From Asaia siamensis (GTDB lineage: Bacteria; Pseudomonadota; Alphaproteobacteria; Acetobacterales; Acetobacteraceae): DNA of 64,000 nucleotides. The notes beneath the pieces are model-generated. The model was not told where the DNA came from. It saw only the letters and a list, made by a program, of their open reading frames with translations, and ran no database searches. The stretch spans positions 230,914 through 294,913 of the forward strand of contig NZ_BMCH01000005.1 in the NCBI RefSeq assembly GCF_014635085.1, in the 5' to 3' direction. The position numbers and the translations under genes are program-made. Positions 27,312-36,643 of this stretch are shown here, in pieces; the stretch's first letter is position 1, and every line of letters begins with the position of its first letter.

Positions 27312-28268
27312 ATGAACACTGTGGCACCCGATGCGGCACAGTTTACCAACAGAACCATTTTTGACGGGCTGATTGCGCGCGCTGCCGCACTTGGTGCCGT
27401 GCCTTATGCCATTATCTGGCCCTGTGAGGCGCATGCCCTGGCAGGCGCGCTCCAGGCTGCAGAGCGTGGCATTCTGGTGCCGGTACTGGTGGGTGATTCG
27501 ACGCTTATCAGCACTGCGGCGCACGAGGCCGGGCTTTCGCTCGCAGGCCATCGCATTGTCGAGGCCGCCACGCCGGCTCTGGCTGTCAAACGGGGTATCG
27601 AGCTTGTGCATGGTGGCGAGGTGCATGGTCTGGCCAAAGGCAGCCTTCATACCGACACGCTCATGCATGGTGTGGTGGCACAGGAAAGCGGATTACGCAC
27701 CGGGCGTCGCATGAGTCATGTGTTCGTCATGGCGGTGGCAAGACGGTCGGAGCCGGTTTTCATTACCGATGCCGCCATCAACATCACGCCCGATCTCACG
27801 ACAAAGCAGCATATCGTGCAGAACGCCATCGATCTGCACCAGGCGCTTGGCTTTGGCGCACCGCGCGTTGCCATCCTCTCGGCGGTTGAAACCCTCAATC
27901 CGAAAATTCAGGGAACGCTCGACGCGGCTTGTCTGAGCAAGATGGCCGAACGCGGCGAGATTACCGGCGGGTTGATTGACGGCCCTCTGGCGCTCGATGG
28001 CGCGGTCGATCCGACCGCCGCGAAAATCAAGAACCTGACCTCGCCCGTTGCGGGGCGGGCACAGATACTGGTCGTGCCGGACCTTGAAGCCGGGAATATT
28101 GTGGTCAAGGCGCTCAGCTTCCTGGGCCAGGCAAGTTCGGGCGGTATTGTGCTGGGGGCCAGCGTGCCTGTCCTGCTGACAAGCCGCGCCGACAGCATAG
28201 AAGCCCGCCTCGACTCAGCGGCTCTTGGCGCTCTTTACGCCCGTGCCCTCAAGGAGCAGGCGGGATAA
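27312..28268 (+). CDS. Phosphate acetyl/butyryltransferase family protein
   Basis: An acyl-CoA:phosphate transferase (PF01515-type) of about 318 residues. Motifs seen are KGSLHTDTLMHGVV, FVMAVARRSEPVFITDAAIN and LVVPDLEAGNIVVKALSFLGQASSGGIVLGA, the last being the typical C-terminal signature. Start 27312 (MNTVAPDAAQF) follows a purine-rich AAAGAGCGAG. The longer frame from 27204 runs back into the nifJ end. Being 90 bp after nifJ, it can convert acetyl-CoA to acetyl phosphate or, in reverse, use phosphoketolase-derived acetyl phosphate. No acetate or butyrate kinase gene is next to it. Confidence 0.87.
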   Translation: MNTVAPDAAQFTNRTIFDGLIARAAALGAVPYAIIWPCEAHALAGALQAAERGILVPVLVGDSTLISTAAHEAGLSLAGHRIVEAATPALAVKRGIELVHGGEVHGLAKGSLHTDTLMHGVVAQESGLRTGRRMSHVFVMAVARRSEPVFITDAAINITPDLTTKQHIVQNAIDLHQALGFGAPRVAILSAVETLNPKIQGTLDAACLSKMAERGEITGGLIDGPLALDGAVDPTAAKIKNLTSPVAGRAQILVVPDLEAGNIVVKALSFLGQASSGGIVLGASVPVLLTSRADSIEARLDSAALGALYARALKEQAG

Positions 28269-28303
28269 CGAGAAGGCCGCAGTCGCGATGGAATGAGGGC
28301 AAC

Positions 28304-28363
28304 GCCTCGCCTCCCAGGCGGAGGCGAGGCAGCGAAGAGGCTGGCTTGTTGGCCAGCCTCTTC
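28304..28363. terminator. Double hairpin between convergent pta-like gene and ureC
   Basis: First stem: GCCTCGCCTCC (28304-28314) with GGAGGCGAGGC (28320-28330). Second stem: GAAGAGGCTGGC (28334-28345) with GCCAGCCTCTTC (28352-28363). Both stems are perfect. The second ends 5 bp from the ureC stop. They likely terminate both converging transcripts. Confidence 0.75.
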
Positions 28364-28368
28364 TTGCG

Positions 28369-30084
28369 TCAGAACAGGTTGAATTTGCGGGTCAGGGGCA
28401 GGGTTTCTGCGGGTTCGATGCCGATGGCTTCGCCGTCGATGCGTACCTCATAGGTTTTCGGGTCGACCGTTACCTTCGGTGTCGCGTCGTTCAGCTTCAT
28501 GTCTGCCTTGCCGATGCCACGGCATTTGCGCACGGCTTCGATGCGCTTGCCCAGCCCGTAAGACAGCACGCCCTGCTCCGTGATAGAGGCCTCGCTGACG
28601 AACAGGATCGAGGTGCCTGCCGTGCCGCGTGCCTTGGCCGCAAACATCGGGCGCATCAGCACGGGCTGCGGCGTCGGGATGGAGGCATTGGCGTCACCGA
28701 TCTGGGCAAAGGCAATGAAGCCGCTTTTCAGAACGAGTTCAGGCCGTGTGCCGAAGAAAGCAGGCTGCCAGAGCACCAGATCGGCAATCTTGCCCTTTTC
28801 GATCGAGCCGATCAGATGACCCATGCCGTGAGCAATGGCTCCGTTGATCGTGTATTTCGCGACATAGCGCTTGATGCGGAAATTGTCGTTTCGAACGGAA
28901 TCTTCCGGCAGCTTGCCACGCTGGCGCTTCATCTGGTCGGCAATCTGCCAGGTGCGCGTGATGACCTCGCCCGCGCGCCCCATGGCCTGGCTGTCTGATG
29001 TCATCATCGAGATCGCGCCGATATCGTGCATCACCCCTTCTGCCGCGATGGTGTTGGGGCGGATGCGGCTTGCGGCAAAGGCCACGTCTTCGGGGATATG
29101 CTTGTCGAGGTGATGGCAGACCATGAGCATGTCGAGATGCTCGGCCACGGTATTGACCGTATAGGGGTTGGTCGGGCTGGTCGAGCTGGTCAGGATATTC
29201 GGCTCGCCGCAGACACGCATCAGGTCAGGGGCATGACCGCCGCCAGCGCCTTCGGCGTGGTAGGTGTGAATGGTGCGGCCAGCGAAAGCCTTGATCGAAT
29301 CCTCTACCGTGCAGCTCTCATTGATCGTGTCGGTATGGATCGTGACCTGCACACCGTAATCATCGGCCATGGAGAGGCAGGTATCGATGGCGGCAGGGGT
29401 GGTGCCCCAGTCTTCATGCAGCTTCAGACCGCCAGCACCGGCCAGGATCTGCTCTTTCATGCCGTCAGGCTTGGAGGAGTTGCCGCGCCCGGTGAACACC
29501 AGATTGACGGGAATATCGTCCGTCGCCTGCATCATGAGCTTGAGATAGGCGGGGTTTGGCGTGCAGGTGGTGGCAAGCGAGCCGGTTGCCGGACCCGTGC
29601 CGCCGCCTACCAGCGTGGTGATGCCGCTCGATGCCGCCGTGAAAGGCTGCTCGGGGCAGATATAATGGAAATGCGTATCCACGCCGCCAGCGGTCAGGAT
29701 CTTGCCTTCGCCCGAGATCACCTCGGTATTCACGCCGATGATCAAATCGGGGTCCACCCCGGTCATGACGTCGGGGTTACCGGCCTTGCCAATCCCGGCG
29801 ATCTTGCCGTTCTTGATGCCGACATCGGCCTTCACGATACCGGTATAGTCGATGACCACAACATTGGTGATGACGCAGTCGAGCGCGCGGCTGGAATCGA
29901 CGCCGGTCATCTGCCCCATGCCATCGCGGATCACCTTGCCCGCGCCGAACATGCATTCATCGCCGTAGCTGATGAAATCCTTTTCGATTTCGGCATAGAG
30001 GCAGGTATCGCCCAAGCGGATCCGGTCGCCGGTCGTGGGACCGAACAGGGAGGCGTAATCGGCGCGCGTAATCTGATAAGCCAT
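28369..30084 (-). CDS. ureC: Urease subunit alpha
   Basis: The catalytic urease subunit, 571 residues (normal length), hydrolysing urea to ammonia and carbamate at a di-nickel site. All active-site residues are present with a +4 offset from Klebsiella numbering: H138 and H140 ([11 protein letters not shown]), carbamylated K221 and H223 (GLKLHEDWG), H250, H276 (HTYHAEG), mobile-flap C323 and H324 (MVCHHLD), and D364 (MTSDSQAMG). The gene follows the fused gamma/beta gene by 17 bp on the minus strand. [11 protein letters not shown] departs from the common DTHIHWICPQQ. Nickel insertion needs UreDEFG, none of which are in the window. Confidence 0.96.
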   Translation of the reverse strand: MAYQITRADYASLFGPTTGDRIRLGDTCLYAEIEKDFISYGDECMFGAGKVIRDGMGQMTGVDSSRALDCVITNVVVIDYTGIVKADVGIKNGKIAGIGKAGNPDVMTGVDPDLIIGVNTEVISGEGKILTAGGVDTHFHYICPEQPFTAASSGITTLVGGGTGPATGSLATTCTPNPAYLKLMMQATDDIPVNLVFTGRGNSSKPDGMKEQILAGAGGLKLHEDWGTTPAAIDTCLSMADDYGVQVTIHTDTINESCTVEDSIKAFAGRTIHTYHAEGAGGGHAPDLMRVCGEPNILTSSTSPTNPYTVNTVAEHLDMLMVCHHLDKHIPEDVAFAASRIRPNTIAAEGVMHDIGAISMMTSDSQAMGRAGEVITRTWQIADQMKRQRGKLPEDSVRNDNFRIKRYVAKYTINGAIAHGMGHLIGSIEKGKIADLVLWQPAFFGTRPELVLKSGFIAFAQIGDANASIPTPQPVLMRPMFAAKARGTAGTSILFVSEASITEQGVLSYGLGKRIEAVRKCRGIGKADMKLNDATPKVTVDPKTYEVRIDGEAIGIEPAETLPLTRKFNLF

Positions 30085-30101
30085 GATGATGCTCCCCTGT
30101 T

Positions 30102-30857
30102 TCAGTCTTTGTTGGCGAAGGCGCGGGCACCCACGCGATCGAGCGTGTTGCGCCGATTGGCCGCCCCCACCTGACCATCGGCAAGGTTGTTGCCGCCGCG
30201 AATGACGCGATTGCCGGCAATATCGATCAGGGTGACAGTCTTGGTTTCGCCGGGTTCAAAGCGGATGGCCGCTCCAGCCGGGACATCCAGACGCTTGCCA
30301 TAAGCCGCCTCGCGGTCGAATTTCAGCCTCGGATTGGCCTCGACGAAATGGAAATGGCTGCCAATCTGGATGGGGCGCAGATCGGTATTGGTCACGTCGA
30401 TTTCGAGGGTCGGACGGCCCTCATTGAGCGTCAGCGTGCCCTCATCGGCGTCGATGGCGCCCGACACATCCTCGCCGCCGGGGCCGAACAGGGCGGCATC
30501 GGGCAGGGCCAGAAAGCTGCCGAACAGCGCCAGGGCAAGATCGCCCTCGGCACGGGTGATGGGCGACTGCACGGCAACGAGCTTGGTGCCATCGGGAAAT
30601 GTGCCCTCGATATGCACCTGGGCCACCAGATCGGCCACGCCGGGCTGAACCTCGCGCTTGCCGAGAATGGTACCGCCCATGGCCATGAGCTCGGCTACCG
30701 AGTGACGCCCGTCGCGGATCAGTTCGAGCAGCACGGTCGAAATGAGCGCCACGGCTTCGGGGTAGTTCAGCCTCAGCCCGCGCGCCAGACGACGCTGGGC
30801 CAGAAGACCTGTTGAAACAAGAGTGAGTTTATCGACTTCATATGGCGCCAGATGCAC
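30102..30857 (-). CDS. ureAB: Fused urease gamma/beta subunit
   Basis: A 251-residue fusion of urease gamma (residues about 1-100: [40 protein letters not shown]) and beta (about 125-230: [61 protein letters not shown]). Most bacteria encode these separately; the fusion resembles the Helicobacter UreA subunit. With ureC it gives a two-gene urease. A candidate response-regulator palindrome sits 79-96 bp upstream of its start, so it may have its own promoter in the urtE-ureAB gap. Confidence 0.93.
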   Translation of the reverse strand: MHLAPYEVDKLTLVSTGLLAQRRLARGLRLNYPEAVALISTVLLELIRDGRHSVAELMAMGGTILGKREVQPGVADLVAQVHIEGTFPDGTKLVAVQSPITRAEGDLALALFGSFLALPDAALFGPGGEDVSGAIDADEGTLTLNEGRPTLEIDVTNTDLRPIQIGSHFHFVEANPRLKFDREAAYGKRLDVPAGAAIRFEPGETKTVTLIDIAGNRVIRGGNNLADGQVGAANRRNTLDRVGARAFANKD

Positions 30858-30935
30858 GATCCTGCCCTTTCGTCCGTGTCGGTTCGCAACCGCGTTTTCG
30901 CCCTTGATGGTTAGACAAAAACGGCCGGAACCGGA

Positions 30936-30953
30936 CTACGCATTTCTGCGTAG
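30936..30953. promoter_or_regulatory. Palindrome TACGCA-N4-TGCGTA upstream of ureAB
   Basis: CTACGCA-TTTC-TGCGTAG is a perfect 18-bp inverted repeat between urtE and ureAB, 79 bp before the ureAB start. Its 16-bp core pattern is identical to the one between urtA and the kinase gene. It is a candidate operator for the LuxR-type regulator encoded at 40006-40893. Confidence 0.65.
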
Positions 30954-30995
30954 AGCAAAGGGCACGGGACAAAGGGACAGGACGCAGAGGTGGGG

Positions 30996-31691
30996 TCAGA
31001 TCGCCACGTAGCGGCGTACGTCGTCAGCCTCGAGTGTTTCGGCTGCTCCGGATACGACCACACGCCCACGGTCCAGCACGACGATCTGCTGGGCAAGTTC
31101 GAAGGCGAAATCGAAATACTGCTCGACCAGAAGAATGGCCATGTCACCACGCTGGCGCAGGCTGTCGATGACGCGCCCGATATCCTTGATGATGCTGGGC
31201 TGAATGCCCTCCGTCGGTTCGTCCAGCACCAGCAGTCGGGGTTTGATGACGAGCGCGCGCGCAATGGCAAGCTGCTGCTGCTGGCCACCCGAGAGATCGC
31301 CCCCCCGGCGCGCCATCATTTTCGCGAGCACCGGAAACAGGTCAAAAATCTCGTCAGGCAGGCGTCTCTGCCCGCGCGGCAGAAGCGCCAGCCCGGTTTC
31401 GAGATTTTCGCGCACCGTCATGAGTGGGAAGATATCGCGCCCCTGCGGCACGGTGGCGATGCCACGACGCGCCCGCTCATAGGCAGGCAGGTTTGTGATA
31501 TCTTCCCCCTCCCAGGTGATGCGCCCTGACGAGACGGCATGCATGCCGGTCACGGCGCGCAGCGTGCTGGTCTTGCCCACGCCATTACGCCCCAGAAGGC
31601 AGGTGACGGACCCCTGATGGGCTTCTAGCGAGACACCGCGCAGGGCAATGGCCGCGCCATAATGCATCTCGATCTGGTCAACAGTGAGCAT
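30996..31691 (-). CDS. urtE: Urea ABC transporter ATP-binding protein UrtE
   Basis: The second ATPase of the branched-chain-type urea importer, 231 residues, peripheral on the inner membrane. Walker A is GRNGVGKTS, the signature is LSGGQQQQLAIARAL and Walker B is LLVLDEPTEGIQPS. The TEGIQPSI stretch and last position in urtABCDE identify UrtE rather than LivF. It follows urtD by 10 bp and ends the transporter operon, before the palindrome in front of ureAB. Confidence 0.92.
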   Translation of the reverse strand: MLTVDQIEMHYGAAIALRGVSLEAHQGSVTCLLGRNGVGKTSTLRAVTGMHAVSSGRITWEGEDITNLPAYERARRGIATVPQGRDIFPLMTVRENLETGLALLPRGQRRLPDEIFDLFPVLAKMMARRGGDLSGGQQQQLAIARALVIKPRLLVLDEPTEGIQPSIIKDIGRVIDSLRQRGDMAILLVEQYFDFAFELAQQIVVLDRGRVVVSGAAETLEADDVRRYVAI

Positions 31692-31701
31692 GGCAGCCTC
31701 C

Positions 31702-32442
31702 TTAGCGCCCGAGATAGACTTCGATCACGCGCGGATCGGCGCTGACCGTGTCGAGATCGCCTTCTGCCAGAACCGTGCCTTCGTGAAGCACGGTTACGGT
31801 CACATCCAGGGCGCGCACGAAATCCATGTCATGTTCGACCACCACCACGCTGCGCGAGCGGTTGATGTCGCGCAGGAGATCGGCGGTGGCGGCAGTTTCC
31901 GCATCGGTCATCCCCGCAACGGGCTCATCTACCAGAAGCAGATCAGGTTCCTGTGCCAGCAACATGCCGATTTCGAGCCACTGCTTCTGCCCATGGCTGA
32001 GCCCGCCTGCCGGGCGTGTGCTTTCCGGGGCTAGGCGGATGGTGGCGAGCAGGGCTTCGATGCGCTGCACCTCCGATGAGGAGAGCCGTGCAAAAAGCAG
32101 CTTGTGCGGGCGACGCAACCCCTTGAGGGCCAGAAGGAGATTATCCCAGACACTCAGCGCCTCGAAGACGGTGGGCTTCTGGAATTTCCGCCCTATGCCA
32201 AGCTCCGCAATGGCGGGTTCATCCAGCCGTGTCAGATCATGCCCGCGAAACGAGACCGTTCCTGTATCGGGGCGTGTCTTGCCCGTGATGATGTCCATCA
32301 TCGTGGTCTTGCCTGCTCCGTTGGGGCCGATGATGGCACGCATCTCACCCGGGGCGAGGCGGAGCGACAGGTTGTTGATGGCCCTGAATCCGTCGAAGCT
32401 GACGGAAACATCCCGCAGATCGAGAAGAGCGTCGGTCGTCAT
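31702..32442 (-). CDS. urtD: Urea ABC transporter ATP-binding protein UrtD
   Basis: The first ATPase of the urea importer, 246 residues. Walker A is GPNGAGKTTMMDIITGKTRPDTG, the signature is LSHGQKQWLEIGMLL and Walker B is LLLVDEPVAGMTDAE. The SHGQKQWLEIGMLLAQ phrase distinguishes UrtD from LivG. Its start overlaps the end of urtC by 4 bp, so the two are translationally coupled. Confidence 0.93.
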   Translation of the reverse strand: MTTDALLDLRDVSVSFDGFRAINNLSLRLAPGEMRAIIGPNGAGKTTMMDIITGKTRPDTGTVSFRGHDLTRLDEPAIAELGIGRKFQKPTVFEALSVWDNLLLALKGLRRPHKLLFARLSSSEVQRIEALLATIRLAPESTRPAGGLSHGQKQWLEIGMLLAQEPDLLLVDEPVAGMTDAETAATADLLRDINRSRSVVVVEHDMDFVRALDVTVTVLHEGTVLAEGDLDTVSADPRVIEVYLGR

Positions 32443-33563
32443 GCGTTCGATCCTTCGGGGTTGGTGATTTCAGGCGTGACTTCTTCTTCGCGCTTGCGCG
32501 GCACGTGGCGCAGCAGCCCCATCACCCCATGCGGCAGGAAAAGCGTGGTGGCCAGAAACAGCGCCCCCAGCCCGTAGAGCCAGAATTCGGGCAGAATGGC
32601 GGTGAAGAGCGTCTTGCCCAGATTGACGAGAACTGCACCGATCACGGCGCCGGTCAGTGTGCCACGCCCGCCGACTGCCACCCAGATGACGGCTTCAATC
32701 GAATTGGCTGGGGCAAACTCGCCCGGATTGACGATGCCGATCTGCAGCACATAAAGGGCGCCACCAAGGGCTGCGATCAGGGCCGAAACGACCCAGACCA
32801 GCAGCTTGATCTGTTCAGGGCGGTAAGCCAGGAAACGCGTCCGGGATTCCGTGTCACGCACGGCGACCAGCAGCCTGCCATAGCGGCCGCCCATCAGGAA
32901 GCGCGCCCCCATCAGCACCGCCCCGAGAATGAGGCCGGTCAAGGCGAGAAGCGTGGCGCGTGTGCCGGGTGCCGTCAGGTCAAAGCCCAGAACATCTTTG
33001 AAGCCGGTCAGACCGTTATTGCCGCCAAATCCCATGCCGTTCTGGAAGAAGGCGAGCATGAGCGCATAGGTGAGCGCCTGGGTGATGATCGAAAGATAGA
33101 CGCCAGAAACGCGCGAGCGAAAGGCCAGCCAGCCGAACAGGCCTGCCAGCACGGCCGGAACGCCCAGCATGAGGGCGAGGCTGATGGCGAAATGGTTTGA
33201 CCCCCACCAGTACCAGGGCAGGCGATGCCATGAGAGGAAGACCATGAAATCAGGCAGGTCGGGATTGCCATACACACCGCGCGCACCGATTTCACGCGTC
33301 AGATACATGCCCATGCCATAGGCGCCCAGAGCGAAGAACGCGGCGTGGCCAAGGGTGAGAATACCGGCAAAACCCCAGACCAGATCGACCGCCAGTGCGA
33401 GCAGCGCATAGGAGAGATATTTGCCGCAAAGCGTCACGACGAAAGGCGAGACACTCAGCGCGCTGCTTTGGGGAAGGAGGCTGGCGAAGGCCAGAACCAC
33501 CGCCAGCACGACGACGGCAAGCGCCGTCCAGCGTGCGCTGCGAAAGGAGAAGTCGGTGCTCAT
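32439..33563 (-). CDS. urtC: Urea ABC transporter permease UrtC
   Basis: An inner-membrane permease of 374 residues, LivM-like with about ten membrane segments. Characteristic stretches are LTLGHAAFFALGAYGMGMYL, GVYLSIITQALTYALML and VWVVSALIAALGGALYVLQIGIVNP. The extra loop around YGNPDLPDFMVFLSW is typical of UrtC. It overlaps urtB and urtD by 4 bp each, as in other urtABCDE operons. Confidence 0.92.
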   Translation of the reverse strand: MSTDFSFRSARWTALAVVVLAVVLAFASLLPQSSALSVSPFVVTLCGKYLSYALLALAVDLVWGFAGILTLGHAAFFALGAYGMGMYLTREIGARGVYGNPDLPDFMVFLSWHRLPWYWWGSNHFAISLALMLGVPAVLAGLFGWLAFRSRVSGVYLSIITQALTYALMLAFFQNGMGFGGNNGLTGFKDVLGFDLTAPGTRATLLALTGLILGAVLMGARFLMGGRYGRLLVAVRDTESRTRFLAYRPEQIKLLVWVVSALIAALGGALYVLQIGIVNPGEFAPANSIEAVIWVAVGGRGTLTGAVIGAVLVNLGKTLFTAILPEFWLYGLGALFLATTLFLPHGVMGLLRHVPRKREEEVTPEITNPEGSNA

Positions 33564-35206
33564 GATTCGATCCCCCGACCGCGCATCGGGAACATGCCGC
33601 GTGGATGACGCTGAATAAACAGGATGACGAGAACGAGCAGCAGGATCTTGCCCGAGACGGCGCCGATAAGCGGCTCGAGACCCTTGCCGCCGATGCCCAG
33701 AGCGAGAGCGGCCGCCAGACTGCCCCAGAGATTGCCCACCCCGCCGAACACGACGACGAGGAAACTATCGATGATATAGCCCTGGCCGAGATTGGGGCTG
33801 ACATTATCGATCTGGCTGACAGCCACACCGGCCAGCCCGGCAATGCCCGACCCCAGCCCGAAGGTCAGGGCGTCGACACGTGCGGTACGGATACCCATGA
33901 GGGCTGCCATCCGGCGGTTCTGGGTGACGGCACGCATATGCAGCCCAAGTGGCGTGCGCTTGAGCACGAGCGTCAGAGCGGCCATGACGGCAATGGCGAA
34001 AAGGAAGATTGCAAGACGTACGGTGGTGATTTCAAGCCCGCCGAGCGCGAACGATCCGCCCAGCCATCCCGGCGTGGTGACCGCCACATTGGTCGGGCCG
34101 AACACCGAGCGTATGGCCTGTTGCAGGATGAGAGAGACACCCCAGCTTGCAAGCAGCGTTTCAAGCGGACGCCCATACAGGAAGCGGATCACGCTGCGTT
34201 CGATCAGAATGCCAAGCCCGCCACTGACGACAAAAGCGACAGGCAGGGCCAGGATCAGGCTGAAAGGCGCCAGCGCCGGTATATAGGCGGCGACCAGACG
34301 CTCGACCATGAATGTCGTATAGGCTCCAACCATCATCAGCTCGCCATGAGCCATGTTGATGACTCCCATCACCCCGAAGGTAATGGCAAGCCCCATGGCG
34401 GAAAGCAGCAGGACCGAACTCAGGCTGACGCCATAAAACAGATCCTGCCCGTAGCCCCAGAGCTTGAGACGGAAATCGATCGACGCTACGGCCTTGCCTG
34501 CGGCTTCGCGTGTCTGCGGGGCAAGGGGGACGAGCGTTGCGGCACGAGACAGCAGCGATTTGGCAGCCAGGCCTCCCTGCGCCTTGATGGCGGCCACTGC
34601 CGCCAGCTGTTCGGAGAGCGCAACGGGCTGGGCACCGGGGCTGAGGAGAATGGCAGCACGGGCGGCGTTCAGGCTGCCGGCCAGGCTTTTATTGGAGGGA
34701 TCGGCCAGAGCCTTGTCGAGAACCGGCAGCATGGCGGCATCGGGATGGGCCTGGATCTGGGCAAGCGCATCGCGTCGCTCGGCCTGTGTCCCTTGGGCGA
34801 GGAGCAGTTCGGCACGCGCCGAGGCAAGGGTCTGCCGGACGCGGTTATTGAGCCTTACCGGGTGCAGACCGGTCAGATCGGCAGGGGCGTTCTGACCCGT
34901 GCGCGCGTCCACAAGACCAGTATCCGTGCGGATGTAAACCGTATCATTGCCAGCGAGCAGCTTATGCGCCTCGAGAGCCTGAAGGGCCGCGAGGGCTCTC
35001 GCCTCGCCCGAGCGCCCCAGTCTCTCGACGCCACGGATAATGGCGTCGAAATGGGTCGATGCCATGTCTGTATAGGCATCGGCCGGTGTCTGGACGGGCG
35101 CTGCGACGGAGGGCGCAGCCGGGGGCAGGGCAGGGGCTTCCTGCGCATAGGCAGGCTGACAGGCCAGCGCCGTGCAGAAGGCAAGAGCAAGGAGAGCCTT
35201 ACGCAT
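33560..35206 (-). CDS. urtB: Urea ABC transporter permease UrtB
   Basis: A permease of about 548 residues. A signal peptide (MRKALLALAFCTALACQPAYA) and a 230-residue N-terminal helical periplasmic domain precede the LivH-like permease (SVLLLSAMGLAITFGVMGVINMAHGELMMVGAY). This long N-terminal domain is diagnostic of UrtB. I prefer start 35206, which overlaps the urtA end by 8 bp; the frame extends further to 35275 without a signal-like sequence. It works with UrtC in the membrane. Confidence 0.9.
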   Translation of the reverse strand: MRKALLALAFCTALACQPAYAQEAPALPPAAPSVAAPVQTPADAYTDMASTHFDAIIRGVERLGRSGEARALAALQALEAHKLLAGNDTVYIRTDTGLVDARTGQNAPADLTGLHPVRLNNRVRQTLASARAELLLAQGTQAERRDALAQIQAHPDAAMLPVLDKALADPSNKSLAGSLNAARAAILLSPGAQPVALSEQLAAVAAIKAQGGLAAKSLLSRAATLVPLAPQTREAAGKAVASIDFRLKLWGYGQDLFYGVSLSSVLLLSAMGLAITFGVMGVINMAHGELMMVGAYTTFMVERLVAAYIPALAPFSLILALPVAFVVSGGLGILIERSVIRFLYGRPLETLLASWGVSLILQQAIRSVFGPTNVAVTTPGWLGGSFALGGLEITTVRLAIFLFAIAVMAALTLVLKRTPLGLHMRAVTQNRRMAALMGIRTARVDALTFGLGSGIAGLAGVAVSQIDNVSPNLGQGYIIDSFLVVVFGGVGNLWGSLAAALALGIGGKGLEPLIGAVSGKILLLVLVILFIQRHPRGMFPMRGRGIES

Positions 35207-36527
35207 GGTGCGATCCGAGGCAGGCTTTCTTCTGGGTGTCGTAATTTCCGCAATTGACGGGTGCGGTCCAGTCACCGGTCAGATGCGCGGTTTCCGGCAC
35301 ATAGGGTGACCAGGCCTGGCCCGGTACTTCATGCGGCGTCTGCCAGACAACGTTGAACTGCCCGTCTTCCTGGATCTCTCCGATATAGACCGGCTTGGTG
35401 ATGTGATGATTGGGCAGAACCTGCGCAATGCCGCCGGTGAGATTGGGCTGGCGCAGCCCCACCATGGCCGCGATGACCTTGTCATGATCGGTCGTGCCGG
35501 CTTTTTCGACTGCCTGAACCCAGAGATTGAAGCCGATATAATGGGCCTCCATCGGGTCATTGGTGGTGCGCTTGGGATTTTTCGTGAATTTATGCCAGTC
35601 GGCAATAAAGCTCTTGTTTGCGGGTGTGTCGATGCTTTCGAAGTAATTCCATGCTGCGAGCTGGCCCACGAGCGGTTTGGCATCCATACCCGCCAGCTCT
35701 TCTTCGCCGACACTGAAGGCCATGACAGGAATATCGGTGGCCGTGATGCCTTGGGCGCCGAGTTCCTTGTAGAACGGCACGTTCGCATCGCCATTGATGG
35801 TCGAGATCACGGCAGTCTTCTTGCCTGCCGAGCCGAACGCCTTCACCTGCGACACGATGGTCTGCCAGTCGGACTGACCGAAAGGCGTATAATTGATCAT
35901 GATGTCGGCATCAGCGACGCCCTTGGATTTCAGATAGGCCTGCAGGATCTGGTTGGTCGTGCGGGGATAGACGTAATCCGTGCCGATGAGGGCAAAGCGC
36001 TTGGCGCCGCCGCCATCCTCGCTCATGAGATAATCGACGGCGGGAATGGCCTGCTGGTTGGGGGCCGCCCCCGTATAGAACACATTGCGGCTGCATTCCT
36101 GCCCCTCATACTGCACGGGGTAGAACAGGATGCCGTTCAGCTCTTCGAAAACCGGCAGGACCGATTTGCGCGAGACGCTGGTCCAGCAGCCGAAAACCGA
36201 AGCGACCTTGTCAACGCTCAGGAGCTGTCGCGCCTTTTCGGCAAAAAGCGGCCAGTTCGAGGCCGGATCGACCACCACGGCCTCGATGGGGCGGCCTAGC
36301 AGACCGCCTTTCCTGTTCTGGATATCCACCAGCATCAGCATGACATCCTTGAGTGTCGCCTCGCTGATGGCGAGCGTGCCCGAGAGCGAATGCAGGATGC
36401 CGATGCGGATCGGTTCGCCTGACGGGGCGGCCGCCCGTGCACGATCTGTGCCAGCCAGCATTGCCGCCGAGGCAGCAAGGGTGAAACGGGTGAAGGCGCG
36501 ACGTGAGAGCGGCGGCGGACGGGTCAT
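35199..36527 (-). CDS. urtA: Urea ABC transporter substrate-binding protein UrtA
   Basis: A periplasmic urea-binding protein of about 442 residues. It has a twin-arginine-like signal (SRRAFTRFTLAASAAMLAG), then IRIGILHSLSGTLAISEATLKD. The family stretch GGLLGRPIEAVVVDPASNWPLFAEKAR and the ligand region FGCWTSVSRKSVLPVFEE with LFYPVQYEGQE mark UrtA/FmdD-type urea/short-amide binders. Start 36527 (MTRPPPLSRRAF) is preferred over 36569. It is the first gene of the operon, divergent from the kinase gene. A short-chain amide instead of urea is possible, but urease next door favours urea. Confidence 0.93.
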   Translation of the reverse strand: MTRPPPLSRRAFTRFTLAASAAMLAGTDRARAAAPSGEPIRIGILHSLSGTLAISEATLKDVMLMLVDIQNRKGGLLGRPIEAVVVDPASNWPLFAEKARQLLSVDKVASVFGCWTSVSRKSVLPVFEELNGILFYPVQYEGQECSRNVFYTGAAPNQQAIPAVDYLMSEDGGGAKRFALIGTDYVYPRTTNQILQAYLKSKGVADADIMINYTPFGQSDWQTIVSQVKAFGSAGKKTAVISTINGDANVPFYKELGAQGITATDIPVMAFSVGEEELAGMDAKPLVGQLAAWNYFESIDTPANKSFIADWHKFTKNPKRTTNDPMEAHYIGFNLWVQAVEKAGTTDHDKVIAAMVGLRQPNLTGGIAQVLPNHHITKPVYIGEIQEDGQFNVVWQTPHEVPGQAWSPYVPETAHLTGDWTAPVNCGNYDTQKKACLGSHHA

Positions 36528-36586
36528 GGCTCGGGATTCCTTTTCGGATGCTGCCCGATTTGGTCCCAAAACAAGTGCCGCGGCCT

Positions 36587-36604
36587 ATACGCAGTCTTGC
36601 GTAT
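36587..36604. promoter_or_regulatory. Palindrome TACGCA-N4-TGCGTA in urtA/kinase divergent promoter
   Basis: ATACGCA-GTCT-TGCGTAT is a perfect 18-bp inverted repeat, 60 bp before urtA and 40 bp before the kinase gene. It matches the site upstream of ureAB in both half-sites and spacing. It is a candidate operator for control of transporter and two-component genes together. Confidence 0.7.
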
Positions 36605-36643
36605 CGTGCGCTATGCTGCGGATATTGTTAACTCGACGATGGA

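Noticed and set aside
33605..35257. 550-codon open frame antisense to urtB
   Set aside because: It is the mirror of a clear permease gene and has no domain or plausible start context.
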